NCBI GenBank assembly: GCA_963793465.1
Contig: CAWCAJ010000003.1
Span: 418,102-482,101 of the forward strand
Origin: CAJQPP01 sp963793465
GTDB lineage: Bacteria; Planctomycetota; Planctomycetia; Pirellulales; Pirellulaceae
Reading direction: 5' to 3'
DNA length: 64,000 nt
The notes under the pieces are model-generated. The model had not been told where the DNA came from, ran no database searches, and saw nothing but the letters and a program-made list of their open reading frames with translations. Both the position numbers and the translations under genes were made by a program. Below, piece after piece: positions 35,818 to 44,498 of the stretch (the stretch's first letter is position 1; every line of letters begins with the position of its first letter).

Positions 35818-36336
35818 CTTTTTATCCTTCCTTAGAATAAATGGGGGTCCTTACTCAGTAAGACATTCGCAAATGTCTGTTAGTCAGATGCACTCAGTTC
35901 GCAAATCCTTTCTGCAAACTTGATTCCAAATCCAAATTTTTCCCGGAAACGTCGAAAAACCAAGGTTTTTTGCAGCTGTCTTGCTGAGCGACTCTGCGCT
36001 GTCATGGCAATTTCAATGTGTCGAAATGACATGTGCCCTGCAAAAACGCACGTTGCCAGCTGGGGAGGCCGACCGTGTCCCGCCGGTCCGCAAAACCGGA
36101 CCGCTCGTGACCAGGAATCGGACCGCTACGAACCACCAACGGACTACTGGATGAATGTTCATCAATCCCGCTTGACGGTTTCTGCAGAATCTCGATAACT
36201 GAGGTCGTGGATCAATGCGGGCATGACTGGGACGTCTCAGGCCAAGCACGTCGGCACGAAGCGGGCGGCTGGTTGATCGCTGGCAATATGGGTTGCCAGA
36301 TTCATGGGGACTGCCAAGTTGCATGGAGGACCATCG

Positions 36337-36843
36337 ATGTTAGTACTGTCTCGTCGCCGGAATCAGCGGGTGCTGTTTCCCACTCTGGGAATTCACGTGG
36401 AAGTCGTCGCCGTCAGTGGCAAGACCGTGCGGCTGGGTATTGAAGCGCCGCGGGAAATTCGCATTGTGCGAGCCGAACTGGATTCGCCCAATACCCAGGA
36501 CGCCTGCCCGGGGACCGATTGGCCAACACCCGCTAGTCCGATTCAATCCGATCAATTGAAAAGAACCAGGCTGGCCATTCACTTGGCCAGCCATCAAATC
36601 CGGCAAGGGAACCCGGACCTGGCGGAACAAACGCTGCACCAGGCATTAAGGCTCTTGCAGCCGGGGGATCAGGCCGGCCCAGATTCCACAATACAGGATA
36701 CCGACAAGATTTCGCCGGACCTGTCCGTATCCGAAACGGCGGCTCCTTACAAAGTAGATTCGTCCTTCAATCGCCGCAGTGTTTACGGGCTGGCCAGGGA
36801 GGACTTTGCGGCATACACGGTGCCCATGACTGGCTTGCACTAG
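36337..36843 (+). CDS. CsrA-like protein with ~115-residue C-terminal extension
   Basis: 168 aa. ATG 36337 is preceded by GGAGG at good spacing; an earlier in-frame ATG at 36304 has no such site. Residues 1-48 are CsrA-like: MLVLSRRRNQRVLFPTLGIH, VEVVAVSGKTVRLGIEAP then REIRIVRAEL, retaining the LSRRR start and the Arg of IVRAEL. A helical segment follows (KRTRLAIHLASHQIRQGNPD, LAEQTLHQALRLLQPG), then a Ser/Thr/Asp-rich tail and YGLAREDFAAYTVPMTGLH. Extended CsrA proteins are unusual; ordinary ones are 60-70 aa. The helix pair resembles a single TPR-like hairpin. It could heterodimerise with or antagonise the neighbouring CsrA (inference). The 520-bp gap between the two genes (35818-36336) shows no other gene. 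Confidence 0.8.
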   Translation: MLVLSRRRNQRVLFPTLGIHVEVVAVSGKTVRLGIEAPREIRIVRAELDSPNTQDACPGTDWPTPASPIQSDQLKRTRLAIHLASHQIRQGNPDLAEQTLHQALRLLQPGDQAGPDSTIQDTDKISPDLSVSETAAPYKVDSSFNRRSVYGLAREDFAAYTVPMTGLH

Positions 36844-36859
36844 GGTGTCCCGGAATTTG

Positions 36860-37345
<486 letters not shown>

Positions 37346-37389
37346 CGACTCGCGGGATGCAAGGAAACCGAGTCAACCGAGTGAACCCG

Positions 37390-37640
37390 GTGCCACGATC
37401 TCAAGCCCTTTAAATACATGGGTTTCGAATCATGGGTCGAAAACCGTCCGGGGCCGCCGAGAAAGAGCACTGCCGGGCCAGCCGGCAGTGGCACCCCATA
37501 CCGGCTTGCTCTCAGGGCAGCGTTGGGCACTGCGGCCGCGACGAAAGTGTCCCATCATTGGCTTTGGCTCAAGCTCCTACTCCCGAACGGGTACCACTGC
37601 TGGCTCGTCCAGCAGCGTTGGAACCACACAAGAAGGCTTT
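37390..37640. repeat. REP-like cassette on the left of the RAYT gene
   Basis: From GTGCCACGATCTCAAGCCC onward, this cassette holds two palindromes. CACTGCCGG-GCCAG-CCGGCAGTG is at 37468-37490, and CCACTGCTGG-CTCGT-CCAGCAGCG is at about 37594-37616. Between them lies GGGCACTGCGGCCGCGACGA. The same layout recurs to the right of the transposase gene. Confidence 0.85.
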
Positions 37641-37779
37641 CTCATAAGTGAAATGTCGCAACGCAAAGCCTTCCATGCTCGCTTAGGAGTGCCAGATATA
37701 GATTTTGTCAGGCAGTGCCGTCTTGAGTCGGTGCTATTTTTTTCTTGTTTGGCCGCAAAAGGATGGAAATACTGGATAC

Positions 37780-38355
37780 ATGCCCCATCGGAAAACCGTA
37801 CGACACTACGAGTCCCAACGATGTTATCACGAGTTGACATTCTCGTGTTATCAGAGAAAGCCTTTGCTCACCAATGATCTGTGGCGAACGATGTTGGCAG
37901 AGTCCATTTCTCGTGCGACTTATCGGCACCGGTACGATCTGGTGGCCTTTGTGTTCATGCCAGAGCACCTGCACTTGCTTGTGTTGCCTCATGCGACCGA
38001 ATGTTCTATCTCCAAACTTCTTTCTGCCATCAAGCGACCGTTTTCGTTTCGGATCAAACAGTTACTCGGCGAATCGAACAGCACACTGTTAGACCAGCTG
38101 ACCATCCGGCAAAGGCCTGGCGTAACTGCTTTTCGTTTTTGGCAGGAGGGGCCGGGCTATGATCGGAATATCGAATCGGATCGGGCCCTGGCTGCGGCCA
38201 TCGAGTACATTCATTGGAATCCCGTACGTCGTGATCTCTGCGAGAGAACGACGGATTGGAGATGGTCGAGTGCCAGGTTTTATTCGAACCCACGTATTCC
38301 GTTTGACGAACGAGTACCCCGCATCGATGGCCTCAACGTTACGATCGATCAATAA
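37780..38355 (+). CDS. REP-associated tyrosine transposase (RAYT, Y1/HUH family)
   Basis: 191 aa from ATG 37780 (MPHRKTVRHYESQRCYHELT); the frame extends upstream to 37705 but that part lies in non-conserved sequence. HUH metal-binding motif H63-L-H65 in FVFMPEHLHLLVLP and the catalytic Tyr143 in AIEYIHWNPVRRDLC are the RAYT signature, with WRWSSARFY close behind. RAYTs cut and rejoin single-stranded REP hairpins and are mostly single-copy, domesticated relatives of IS200/IS605 TnpA. It is flanked on both sides by the same palindromic cassette, the expected substrate. All key residues are intact. Confidence 0.92.
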   Translation: MPHRKTVRHYESQRCYHELTFSCYQRKPLLTNDLWRTMLAESISRATYRHRYDLVAFVFMPEHLHLLVLPHATECSISKLLSAIKRPFSFRIKQLLGESNSTLLDQLTIRQRPGVTAFRFWQEGPGYDRNIESDRALAAAIEYIHWNPVRRDLCERTTDWRWSSARFYSNPRIPFDERVPRIDGLNVTIDQ

Positions 38356-38359
38356 ACAA

Positions 38360-38765
38360 GACAACACTGCCGGGCCAGCCGGCAGTGGCACCCCATATCG
38401 GCTTGCTTGCCGAGTGACGCTGGGCACTGCGGCCGCGACGAAAGTGTCCCAACATTAGCTTTGGCTTTGGCTGAAGTTCCTACTCCCGAACGGGTGCCAC
38501 TGCTGGCTCGTCCAGCAGTGTTGGAACCACGGATGAGCACTCCAAAAGGGGATGTCCGGCATCACGGGAAATTCTGCCAACTCGACGCAGCCCCAGGAAG
38601 TGCCTTCAAGAGTCAACCGACTCGCGGGGTCCAAGGAAACCGAGTGAACCAGGTGCCACGATCCCAAGCCCTTCACATACCTGGGTTTCGAATCATGGGT
38701 CGAAAACCGTCCGGGGCCGCCGAGAAAGAGCACTGCCGGACAAGCCGGCAGTGGCACCCCATGGC
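38360..38765. repeat. REP-like cassettes on the right of the RAYT gene
   Basis: Direct copy of the left cassette: palindrome CACTGCCGG-GCCAG-CCGGCAGTG at 38365-38387, GGGCACTGCGGCCGCGACGA at about 38422, and CCACTGCTGG-CTCGT-CCAGCAGTG at 38497-38520. A further unit at about 38650-38762 repeats GTGCCACGATCCCAAGCCC and GAAAACCGTCCGGGGCCGCC and a variant palindrome at 38731-38753 (CACTGCCGG-ACAAG-CCGGCAGTG). Confidence 0.88.
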
Positions 38766-38819
38766 ACCCAATCGGCACCCCACATCGGTATGTTTGCCTG
38801 GAGTGTTTCTCAAACTCCA

Positions 38820-39575
38820 TCAACCCACGTTTTGACTCCAGCTTTCCGGCAACACATCCTTGATGTGCTCGTAAAGGCCAATCGCGATCAATTCATCCTG
38901 GATGCGATCGGGATCGGCCGACTCCATCCCATTGGCGACCTCTTCCACCACATACTCGGCGAAGCGGACACGGCCCCGCCGCAGGTTTTGGCGATAAGTG
39001 GCGGCGGGGATGGTGCGTCCATGCTCCTGGGAGATCATATCGGCCAGCGCGGTCGAGTCCGCCTGCGGGTGATCGGTACGTAACCGCAACGCGGAATACA
39101 GCACGCTGCCCTCTTTGGAATCTTGAAAGGACTCCAGTCGCGCCCAGGCAATATCCAGAATGTTTTTTCGCCAGCTTTCGGTCCATGGATCGTCGATCTC
39201 TTGAGCGGACTCGTCGTCTTTCAGCGACAGATCAAAGTCTACGCCCTTACGTCGATTCTGCTTGTCCCAGTGATTACGGGTCATATTCTTGACTGCCACC
39301 TTCAGCAGGTCACGGAACCGGCCTCGTTCCGGGTCAGCTCCGCCGAAATCGCCATTCAAGAGACGCACCATCACGTCCTGCGAAAGTTCATCGGCATCGA
39401 CCTCGTTTCGGGTGATGGCCCGCACGTAGCTGCGAATGGCGGTCGCGTAACGCAGGACCAGGGTATTGCGGGCCTCGGCACCACTCATGCCACTTCCCTG
39501 ATGGGCGTTGCGGAACATGGTCCATTCGGTTTCGATCATGTCCAGGCGGGGTGCGAATTGGGGGTCTTCGCTCAT
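38820..39575 (-). CDS. ECF-type RNA polymerase sigma factor (planctomycete group)
   Basis: 251 aa from ATG 39575 with GGAG upstream. Region 2 is ARNTLVLRYATAIRSYVRAI, then RNEVDADELSQDVMVRLLNG and RGRFRDLLKVAVKNMTRNHW. Region 4-like HTH is at ALADMISQEHGRTIPAATYR, QNLRRGRVRFAEYVVEEVAN. It is longer than classical ECFs (about 180 aa), with an inserted linker and a C-terminal tail (ELIAIGLYEHIKDVLPESW), as in a planctomycete group often found beside Ser/Thr kinases. No anti-sigma gene is adjacent, so regulation may be by the C-terminal tail or by phosphorylation (inference). Confidence 0.85.
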   Translation of the reverse strand: MSEDPQFAPRLDMIETEWTMFRNAHQGSGMSGAEARNTLVLRYATAIRSYVRAITRNEVDADELSQDVMVRLLNGDFGGADPERGRFRDLLKVAVKNMTRNHWDKQNRRKGVDFDLSLKDDESAQEIDDPWTESWRKNILDIAWARLESFQDSKEGSVLYSALRLRTDHPQADSTALADMISQEHGRTIPAATYRQNLRRGRVRFAEYVVEEVANGMESADPDRIQDELIAIGLYEHIKDVLPESWSQNVG

Positions 39576-39687
39576 TCCAGGCTCCAGCAAGGCAGGGTGG
39601 GCAGGCGGGCTACAAACACGGAATCGCCATTGTAACCTGCCGGGTTACCGGAACGCCAGAATGCCAGGGGACCGGAACCCTCGGCCG

Positions 39688-39900
39688 TTATTCGTTTTCC
39701 TGACCGCGGTCGGTTGGCCCGGGTGCTGGACCTGGCGGCGGATCGGCGGGCAAACGTCCCGCTTCCCGCAGGGCCCGCCGCAGCAGGAACTCGATCTGTC
39801 CGTTGATGCTCCTCAGATCATCGTCGGCCCAGCGGCGAACGGCCTGCAAAACCTGCGGGTCCATGCGGATCAGAAATGATTGGCGATCGGACAAAACCAT
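39688..39900 (-). CDS. Small ribbon-helix-helix (Arc-like) protein
   Basis: 70 aa from ATG 39900; a GTG at 39918, 4 bp after the SPFH stop, would add 6 residues. VLSDRQSFLIRMDPQVLQAV, then RRWADDDLRSINGQIEFLLR, is an Arc/MetJ-type fold: a beta strand followed by two helices, with RSINGQIEFLL as helix 2. A Pro-rich tail follows (PPPGPAPGPTDRGQENE). Cotranscribed with the SPFH gene. Arc-like partners of SPFH proteins are common in planctomycetes and other bacteria; whether this one binds DNA or the SPFH protein is unknown. Confidence 0.8.
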   Translation of the reverse strand: MVLSDRQSFLIRMDPQVLQAVRRWADDDLRSINGQIEFLLRRALREAGRLPADPPPGPAPGPTDRGQENE

Positions 39901-39921
39901 TGCACCCGGGGGCAGCACCTG

Positions 39922-40881
39922 CTACTGGTAAATCGTGCCGGTGTTGACGATCGGTTGAGCCGGTCGATCGCCACACAACACGACCAACAGGTTGGAAACC
40001 ATGGCGGCCTTGCGATCGTCATCCAGCTCCACAATGTTGTCTCGGGACAGTTGAGCCAACGCCATTTCCACCATACCGACCGCCCCTTCGACGATCTTGG
40101 TTCGGGCGGCCACAACCGCCTGGGCCTGCTGCCTCTGCAACATGGCCGCCGCAATCTCAGGCGCGTATGCCAGGTGGCTGATACGGGATTCAATGACTTC
40201 CACGCCCGCCTTGTCCAATCGCTCCTGAATGTCCAGTTGCAACTGGTTACAGACCTCGGTGGTATTGCCGCGTAGGGAGATCTCATCGTCGTGACTATCG
40301 TAGGGATGCCGGCTGGCCAGGCTCCGCAGAGCTGCCTCGCTTTGCACGGCCACAAAGTCCTCGTAATCATCGACCTCGAACAGAGCCTCCGCCGTGTTGA
40401 CAACTCGCCACACCACAACGGCAGAAATTTCGATGGGGTTGCCGTCCTTGTCATTGACCTTGGAGGGACGGCTGGCAGAGCGGGATTTGTACTGCACAAT
40501 TTTTCCCGCCGCATCTTTCTTTTCTGGCGTCGTGATCGTGCCGGTCTCAAAGTTCCTGACTCGCAACGAGATCTTGCGTTTGGTGTAGAACGGGTTCACG
40601 AAATAGAACCCCGATTCGTTGATCGTGCCTTGATACTCGCCGAACAACAGCAACACACGAGCGCTGTTGGGCGGCACGGCCTGGAAGCCAAACATCATCA
40701 GGATACCAGCCAAAAGCAACAGCACCGCCAGTCCAATCAATAAGGCTGCCAACGGTCCGTTGCCGGCATCGGCCATGCGAACACCCAGAGCGAGGCAGGC
40801 CGGACCGCCCAACATCAACAAGACCGTCATCATCAATGGGACCCAACCCGCCCTCGGTTTCACCACTTTTTCTTTGATCAT
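39922..40881 (-). CDS. SPFH/Band 7 (stomatin-prohibitin-flotillin) membrane protein
   Basis: 319 aa from ATG 40881 (MIKEKVVKPRAGW) with GGAGAG upstream. Two hydrophobic stretches (WVPLMMTVLLMLGGPACLAL and GPLAALLIGLAVLLLLAGIL) anchor it. The SPFH domain runs from FGFQAVPPNSARVLLLFGEY to VEVIESRISHLAYAPEIAAA, then the AMLQRQQAQAVVAARTKIVE coiled segment and a conserved tail (DDRKAAMVSNLLVVLCGDRP) with AQPIVNTGTIYQ. Forms membrane-associated scaffolds in microdomains; specific client proteins unknown. Followed closely by the RHH gene. Confidence 0.92.
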   Translation of the reverse strand: MIKEKVVKPRAGWVPLMMTVLLMLGGPACLALGVRMADAGNGPLAALLIGLAVLLLLAGILMMFGFQAVPPNSARVLLLFGEYQGTINESGFYFVNPFYTKRKISLRVRNFETGTITTPEKKDAAGKIVQYKSRSASRPSKVNDKDGNPIEISAVVVWRVVNTAEALFEVDDYEDFVAVQSEAALRSLASRHPYDSHDDEISLRGNTTEVCNQLQLDIQERLDKAGVEVIESRISHLAYAPEIAAAMLQRQQAQAVVAARTKIVEGAVGMVEMALAQLSRDNIVELDDDRKAAMVSNLLVVLCGDRPAQPIVNTGTIYQ

Positions 40882-40984
40882 TCCAATCTCTCCCGACTCG
40901 AAAACAGGCCTCACGTTAGATTTCATCGTGATATCACATTGGTATCTTCGCCCATGGGGCTTGGTTCTTGGGAGAAAATTCGGT

Positions 40985-41890
40985 TTGGCGGAAGAAACCG
41001 GTACCTAGCGGGGTCGTCCGGTACCTGGGACTGAAGTCCCAGGCTAACCCATACCGTGCCTCCGGCACTCGACTCCACAACCCAAACAAATTCCATATCC
41101 TCCGTTCTCTCCGTTCCCTCCTGTTCCATTTCTGCGTCCCGTCCATCCAACCTCCCATCGACCCAATTGCGTCGCTCCGCGACTCATCAACTCCCGGGGT
41201 CCGATCGGTACCTGGGACTGAAGTCCCAGGCTAACTCATGCCGTGCCTCCGGCACTCGACTCCACAACCCAAACAAATTCCATATCCTCCGTTCTCTCCG
41301 TTCCCTCCTGTTCCATTCTGCGTCCCGTCCATCCAACCTCCCATCGACCCAATTGCGTCGCTCCGCGACTCATCAACTCGCGTGGACCCATCGGTACCTG
41401 GGACTGAAGTCCCAGGCTAACCCATGCCGTGCCTCCGGCACTCGACTCCACAACCCAAACAAATTCCATATCCTCCGTTCTCTCCGTTTCCTCCTGTTCC
41501 ATTCTGCGTCCCGTCCATCCCGTTATCCTGTCCTACCTCTCGCCCAAATCGGTACCTGGGACTGAAGTCCCAGGCTAACCCATGCCGTGCCTCCGGCACT
41601 CGACTCCACAACCCAAACAAATTCCATATCCTCCGTTCTCTCCGTTCCCTCCTGTTCCATTCTGCGTCCCGTCCATCCCGTTATCCTGTCCTACCTCTCG
41701 CCCAAATCGGTACCTGGGACTGAAGTCCCAGGCTAACTCATGCCGTGCCTCCGGCACTCGACTCCACAACCCAAACAAATTCCATATCCTCCGTTCTCTC
41801 CGTTCCCTCCTGTTCCATTCTGCGTCCCGTCCATCCCGTTATCCTGTCCTACCTCTCGCCCAAGCTCCCCTCGGCCCCATTGCCAACCCA
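40985..41890. repeat. Five-copy palindromic repeat array (158-187 bp units)
   Basis: Units start with GGTACCTGGGACTGAAGTCC at 41020, 41207, 41393, 41551 and 41709. Each has the hairpin CTGGGACT-GA-AGTCCCAG, then CATGCCGTGCCTCCGGCACT and CCTCCGTTCTCTCCGTTCCC with TCCTGTTCCATTC. Periods of 187, 186, 158 and 158 bp show that the last units lost a CGCTCCGCGACTCATCAAC segment. It occupies the gap between the SPFH gene and the OmpH-like gene; no gene is visible in it. Confidence 0.9.
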
Positions 41891-42058
41891 TGCCGTGACT
41901 ACCGGCACACACAACGAATCTCCATCAAAGCTAGCGGTCTTTAACTGGCATGACGAAAGCCACGTAGCTTTACTCAGCGGGGCTTGCTAATCTTCCGCCG
42001 CCAGCCCGCCTGATGTTGGCTTCGACTTGACCTGCGCGATGAACCAAAGGAATGATTC

Positions 42059-42697
42059 ATGAGCCGAAACTTGTACCGCGTTTGTGTGCTTTGTACTCTC
42101 GTCACGATGGCGGGTTGCCAGAAAAAGGCCGAGCAGAATGACACGGAAGCGGCAGCGATTCCGGCCGCCAAACAGGATCTGATCGCCGTGATTGACCTGA
42201 ATCTGGTGGCCGAGGAAATTGGTGCCCAAGCCAAAATTGACCGGTCTCTGAAAGAGAAAGAACAGGAGCTGCTGAAGAAATTCAATGGCTTGAAAGCCGA
42301 ACTGGGCCGTAAAGTCGCGGACCTGCAAAAACCCAGCCAGGACCTGAACGACCAGCGGCAGAATCAGCTGGACGCCATGACGGCTCAGAATCAGGACATG
42401 TTGACGCTGCAGGCTCAGGCAGCCCAGAGTCAATTGTTGGCCTATCACACGCAGCTGAAGCAGAAGCTGTTGAGTCAGATCCGGCCGGTCGCCTATCAGG
42501 TGGCGCAGGAAAAGGGCATGCAAATCGTGCTGACGGTGGGCCAGGTGTACGCCGCCGGCCCCAACGTCGATATTACCCAGGACGTGGTAAAACGAATCCA
42601 GACCATCAACCAATCCGCTTCCAAGGGGCCTGCCCCAGGGGAGCCCGTGACACAGGTTGCGAGTTTGCCCGGGGGTGGAGAATTCATGCCCCGCTAA
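42059..42697 (+). CDS. OmpH/Skp-like periplasmic lipoprotein
   Basis: 212 aa; AAGGAATGATTC precedes ATG 42059. A lipoprotein signal is visible (CVLCTLVTMAGC, lipidated Cys20). The mature part resembles OmpH/Skp chaperones: a short strand (LIAVIDLNLVAEEIG), a long coiled-coil (LKEKEQELLKKFNGLKAELG to QSQLLAYHTQLKQKLLSQIR) and a closing strand MQIVLTVGQVYAAGPNVDIT, with DVVKRIQTIN. It probably helps outer-membrane protein traffic; the lipid anchor is less common than a free periplasmic Skp. The 306-bp gap after it (42698-43003) holds nothing that I recognise. Confidence 0.85.
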   Translation: MSRNLYRVCVLCTLVTMAGCQKKAEQNDTEAAAIPAAKQDLIAVIDLNLVAEEIGAQAKIDRSLKEKEQELLKKFNGLKAELGRKVADLQKPSQDLNDQRQNQLDAMTAQNQDMLTLQAQAAQSQLLAYHTQLKQKLLSQIRPVAYQVAQEKGMQIVLTVGQVYAAGPNVDITQDVVKRIQTINQSASKGPAPGEPVTQVASLPGGGEFMPR

Positions 42698-43003
42698 ACG
42701 GGACCCGCATGCATGCCTGGGCCAGCGGCCCGCTGGGTTGAATGTCCAGGGTGAGGCCGTTTCGGCCCCGTCCGCTGAACCTGTCAGCCAGAGTCGGTGT
42801 CTCAGCCTGTTTGCAGGGTGGTTCGAAGGCGATTCGATGGCAGTTGACCACCCATTTTCAGGTCTTGTGGGCCGAAATCCGATCCCCTAAACTTTCCAAT
42901 CCGCACCGTGTCCGTTCTCCCGCAGCCCCTGGCGTGAAGGACTGGCAAATTTCCGGTCAGCAAGTAATTTAGAGTGACTCAGGCTGACCGCCCAAAAAAT
43001 CAG

Positions 43004-43076
<73 letters not shown>

Positions 43077-43114
43077 CTCCTGTTCTTTCTGCGGAAAGAA
43101 ACGCCACACCAGTT

Positions 43115-43151
43115 AACGCCCGGCGTCGAGAGATCGATCGCCGGGCGTTTT
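43115..43151 (+). terminator. Rho-independent terminator after tRNA-Asn
   Basis: AACGCCCGGCG, loop of 13 nt, CGCCGGGCGTT, then TT: an 11-bp stem at 43115-43125/43139-43149 followed by a short T-run. Confidence 0.8.
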
Positions 43152-43236
43152 GCGTTTACGGCCCATTCTTGCAAGGATTTGCGTCGATCTGGCGATCTCC
43201 GCCCCGTTCTCTGTTTCGAAAGGTCGATTCCACAAT

Positions 43237-43511
43237 ACCGTAGCCTGGGGCAACGCCCCAGGAATGGGAAGCAACGTGATCCGATTGGCTGAAGGCCACC
43301 GGGTCCGAAAGGGACCATCGAGAAGGCCAAAGGCCTTCGGTCACCGTAGCCTGGGGCAACGCCCCAGGAATGGGAAGCAACGTGATCCGATTGGCTGAAG
43401 GCCACCGGGTCCGAAAGGGACCATCGAGAAGGCCAAAGGCCTTCGGTCACCGTAGCCTGGGGCAACGCCCCAGGAATGGGAAGCAACGTGATCCGATTGG
43501 CTGAAGGCCAT
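43237..43511. repeat. 106-bp tandem repeats beside a Y1 transposase gene
   Basis: Units start at 43237, 43343 and 43449 (period 106; the third is cut off at about 43511). Each begins ACCGTAGCCTGGGGCAACGC with hairpin CCTGGGGC-AAC-GCCCCAGG and continues AATGGGAAGCAACGTGATCC, ACCGGGTCCGAAAGGGACC and AAGGCCAAAGGCCTTCGGTC. Confidence 0.92.
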
Positions 43512-43539
43512 ATTCATCCCTTCCAGTCGAGGACCAAGA

Positions 43540-43992
43540 TCAATCCCAGACGTATTGCTCGTCGAATTCAATTCCGTAACGGATCAGGATCGCTCGATAT
43601 TCGTCCTGGAAGGTGTGATGCCGATGATGTTCCTCCTGGTTGCGGACGTAATGCTCCGCCTGATCTCGGTCTTTCGGACTGACGGAAAACATACCGTAGC
43701 CTCGTTGCCAATAGAACTTCGCGTACTGCGGGCCGAGCGTCTTGACGAACTTGGACGATTCGCGTTTTACTCGCTCGACAAACTTCACAGGTGCTACCAT
43801 TTTGCCCATGTCAAACAGAATATGGACGTGGTCGGCAACACCACCCACCACGACCCAAGGGGATTGCAGGTCACGGATCGTTGTCGCGAGATAGGCGTGC
43901 AGACGCGGCCGTATGGCTTCGTCCAACCAGCGATCGCGGTTTTTCGTGCTGAAGATCAAATGGGCGTAAAGCCTTGTCAGCGATTGCGGCAT
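43540..43992 (-). CDS. IS200/IS605-type Y1 transposase (TnpA, HUH family)
   Basis: 150 aa, the usual TnpA length. HUH motif H55-V-H57 in GGVADHVHILFDM, catalytic Tyr115 in RDQAEHYVRNQEEHHRHHTF, and FYWQRGYGMFSVS between them. The N-terminus LYAHLIFSTKNRDRWLDEAI is typical. No tnpB or other cargo is next to it. REP-like hairpins lie on both sides in opposite orientation, suggesting that they are its substrate. Distinct from the RAYT at 37.8 kb, which has the longer RAYT architecture. Confidence 0.95.
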   Translation of the reverse strand: MPQSLTRLYAHLIFSTKNRDRWLDEAIRPRLHAYLATTIRDLQSPWVVVGGVADHVHILFDMGKMVAPVKFVERVKRESSKFVKTLGPQYAKFYWQRGYGMFSVSPKDRDQAEHYVRNQEEHHRHHTFQDEYRAILIRYGIEFDEQYVWD

Positions 43993-44070
43993 CGACGGGG
44001 CCTTACCGGAGGGAATCCGTCAAAATGTGGGTGACTATGGCCTGCGGCCAAAGGTGTGGTTTTGGCATTC

Positions 44071-44165
44071 TATTCCTGGGGCGTTGCCCCAGGCTACGGT
44101 GAGCAATGGCCCTCGGCCAAAAGACAACCGGTGATGGCCTGCGGCCAAGTGAAACACGGTTACAT
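44071..44165. repeat. Inverted REP unit on the far side of the Y1 transposase
   Basis: CCTGGGGC-GTT-GCCCCAGG at 44075-44093, followed by CTACGGTGAGCAATGGCCCTC, is the reverse complement of the ACCGTAG...CCTGGGGC units at 43.24-43.51 kb. GCCTGCGGCCAA / CCCTCGGCCAA phrases repeat around it. The rest of 43993-44392 shows no gene. Confidence 0.8.
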
Positions 44166-44392
44166 CCATAAACTTGCGTCTGAGAACACGTGGCAATCAG
44201 CCGACGACCAGATTTCGTTCCTGAGACGGTAGTGTCCGTAAAGTTGCGGGAGCAGTTCGTAAAACGCTCCAACATTTTTTTTGGATGCCACCGAAAGGGA
44301 CTCAAACTCGCCAACCGCGGATGCCCAAACAACTCAGAATTTTTTGAAAAGAGAGTATTGTTACGAAGAGGGCTCCTTTCGGAGCACTACTC

Positions 44393-44430
44393 AAAAAACC
44401 GCCCGGCATCGAGCCGTCGAGAGCCGGGCG
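44393..44430 (-). terminator. Terminator of the TPR-like gene cluster
   Basis: On the minus strand: CGCCCGGC, 15-nt loop, GCCGGGCG, then a run of six Ts after GG. It lies about 70 bp after the stop at 44499. The plus strand also reads into TTTT, so it may work both ways. Confidence 0.7.
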
Positions 44431-44498
44431 TTTTCATTTGGCGTTCGCGAATTTGTCGGCACCGATGGCGTCGCCACCGAACCTGCCATCGCGATTAT

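Noticed and set aside
40985..41890. Repeat array considered as CRISPR
   Set aside because: Units are 158-187 bp and contiguous with no unique spacers, and no cas genes are present.
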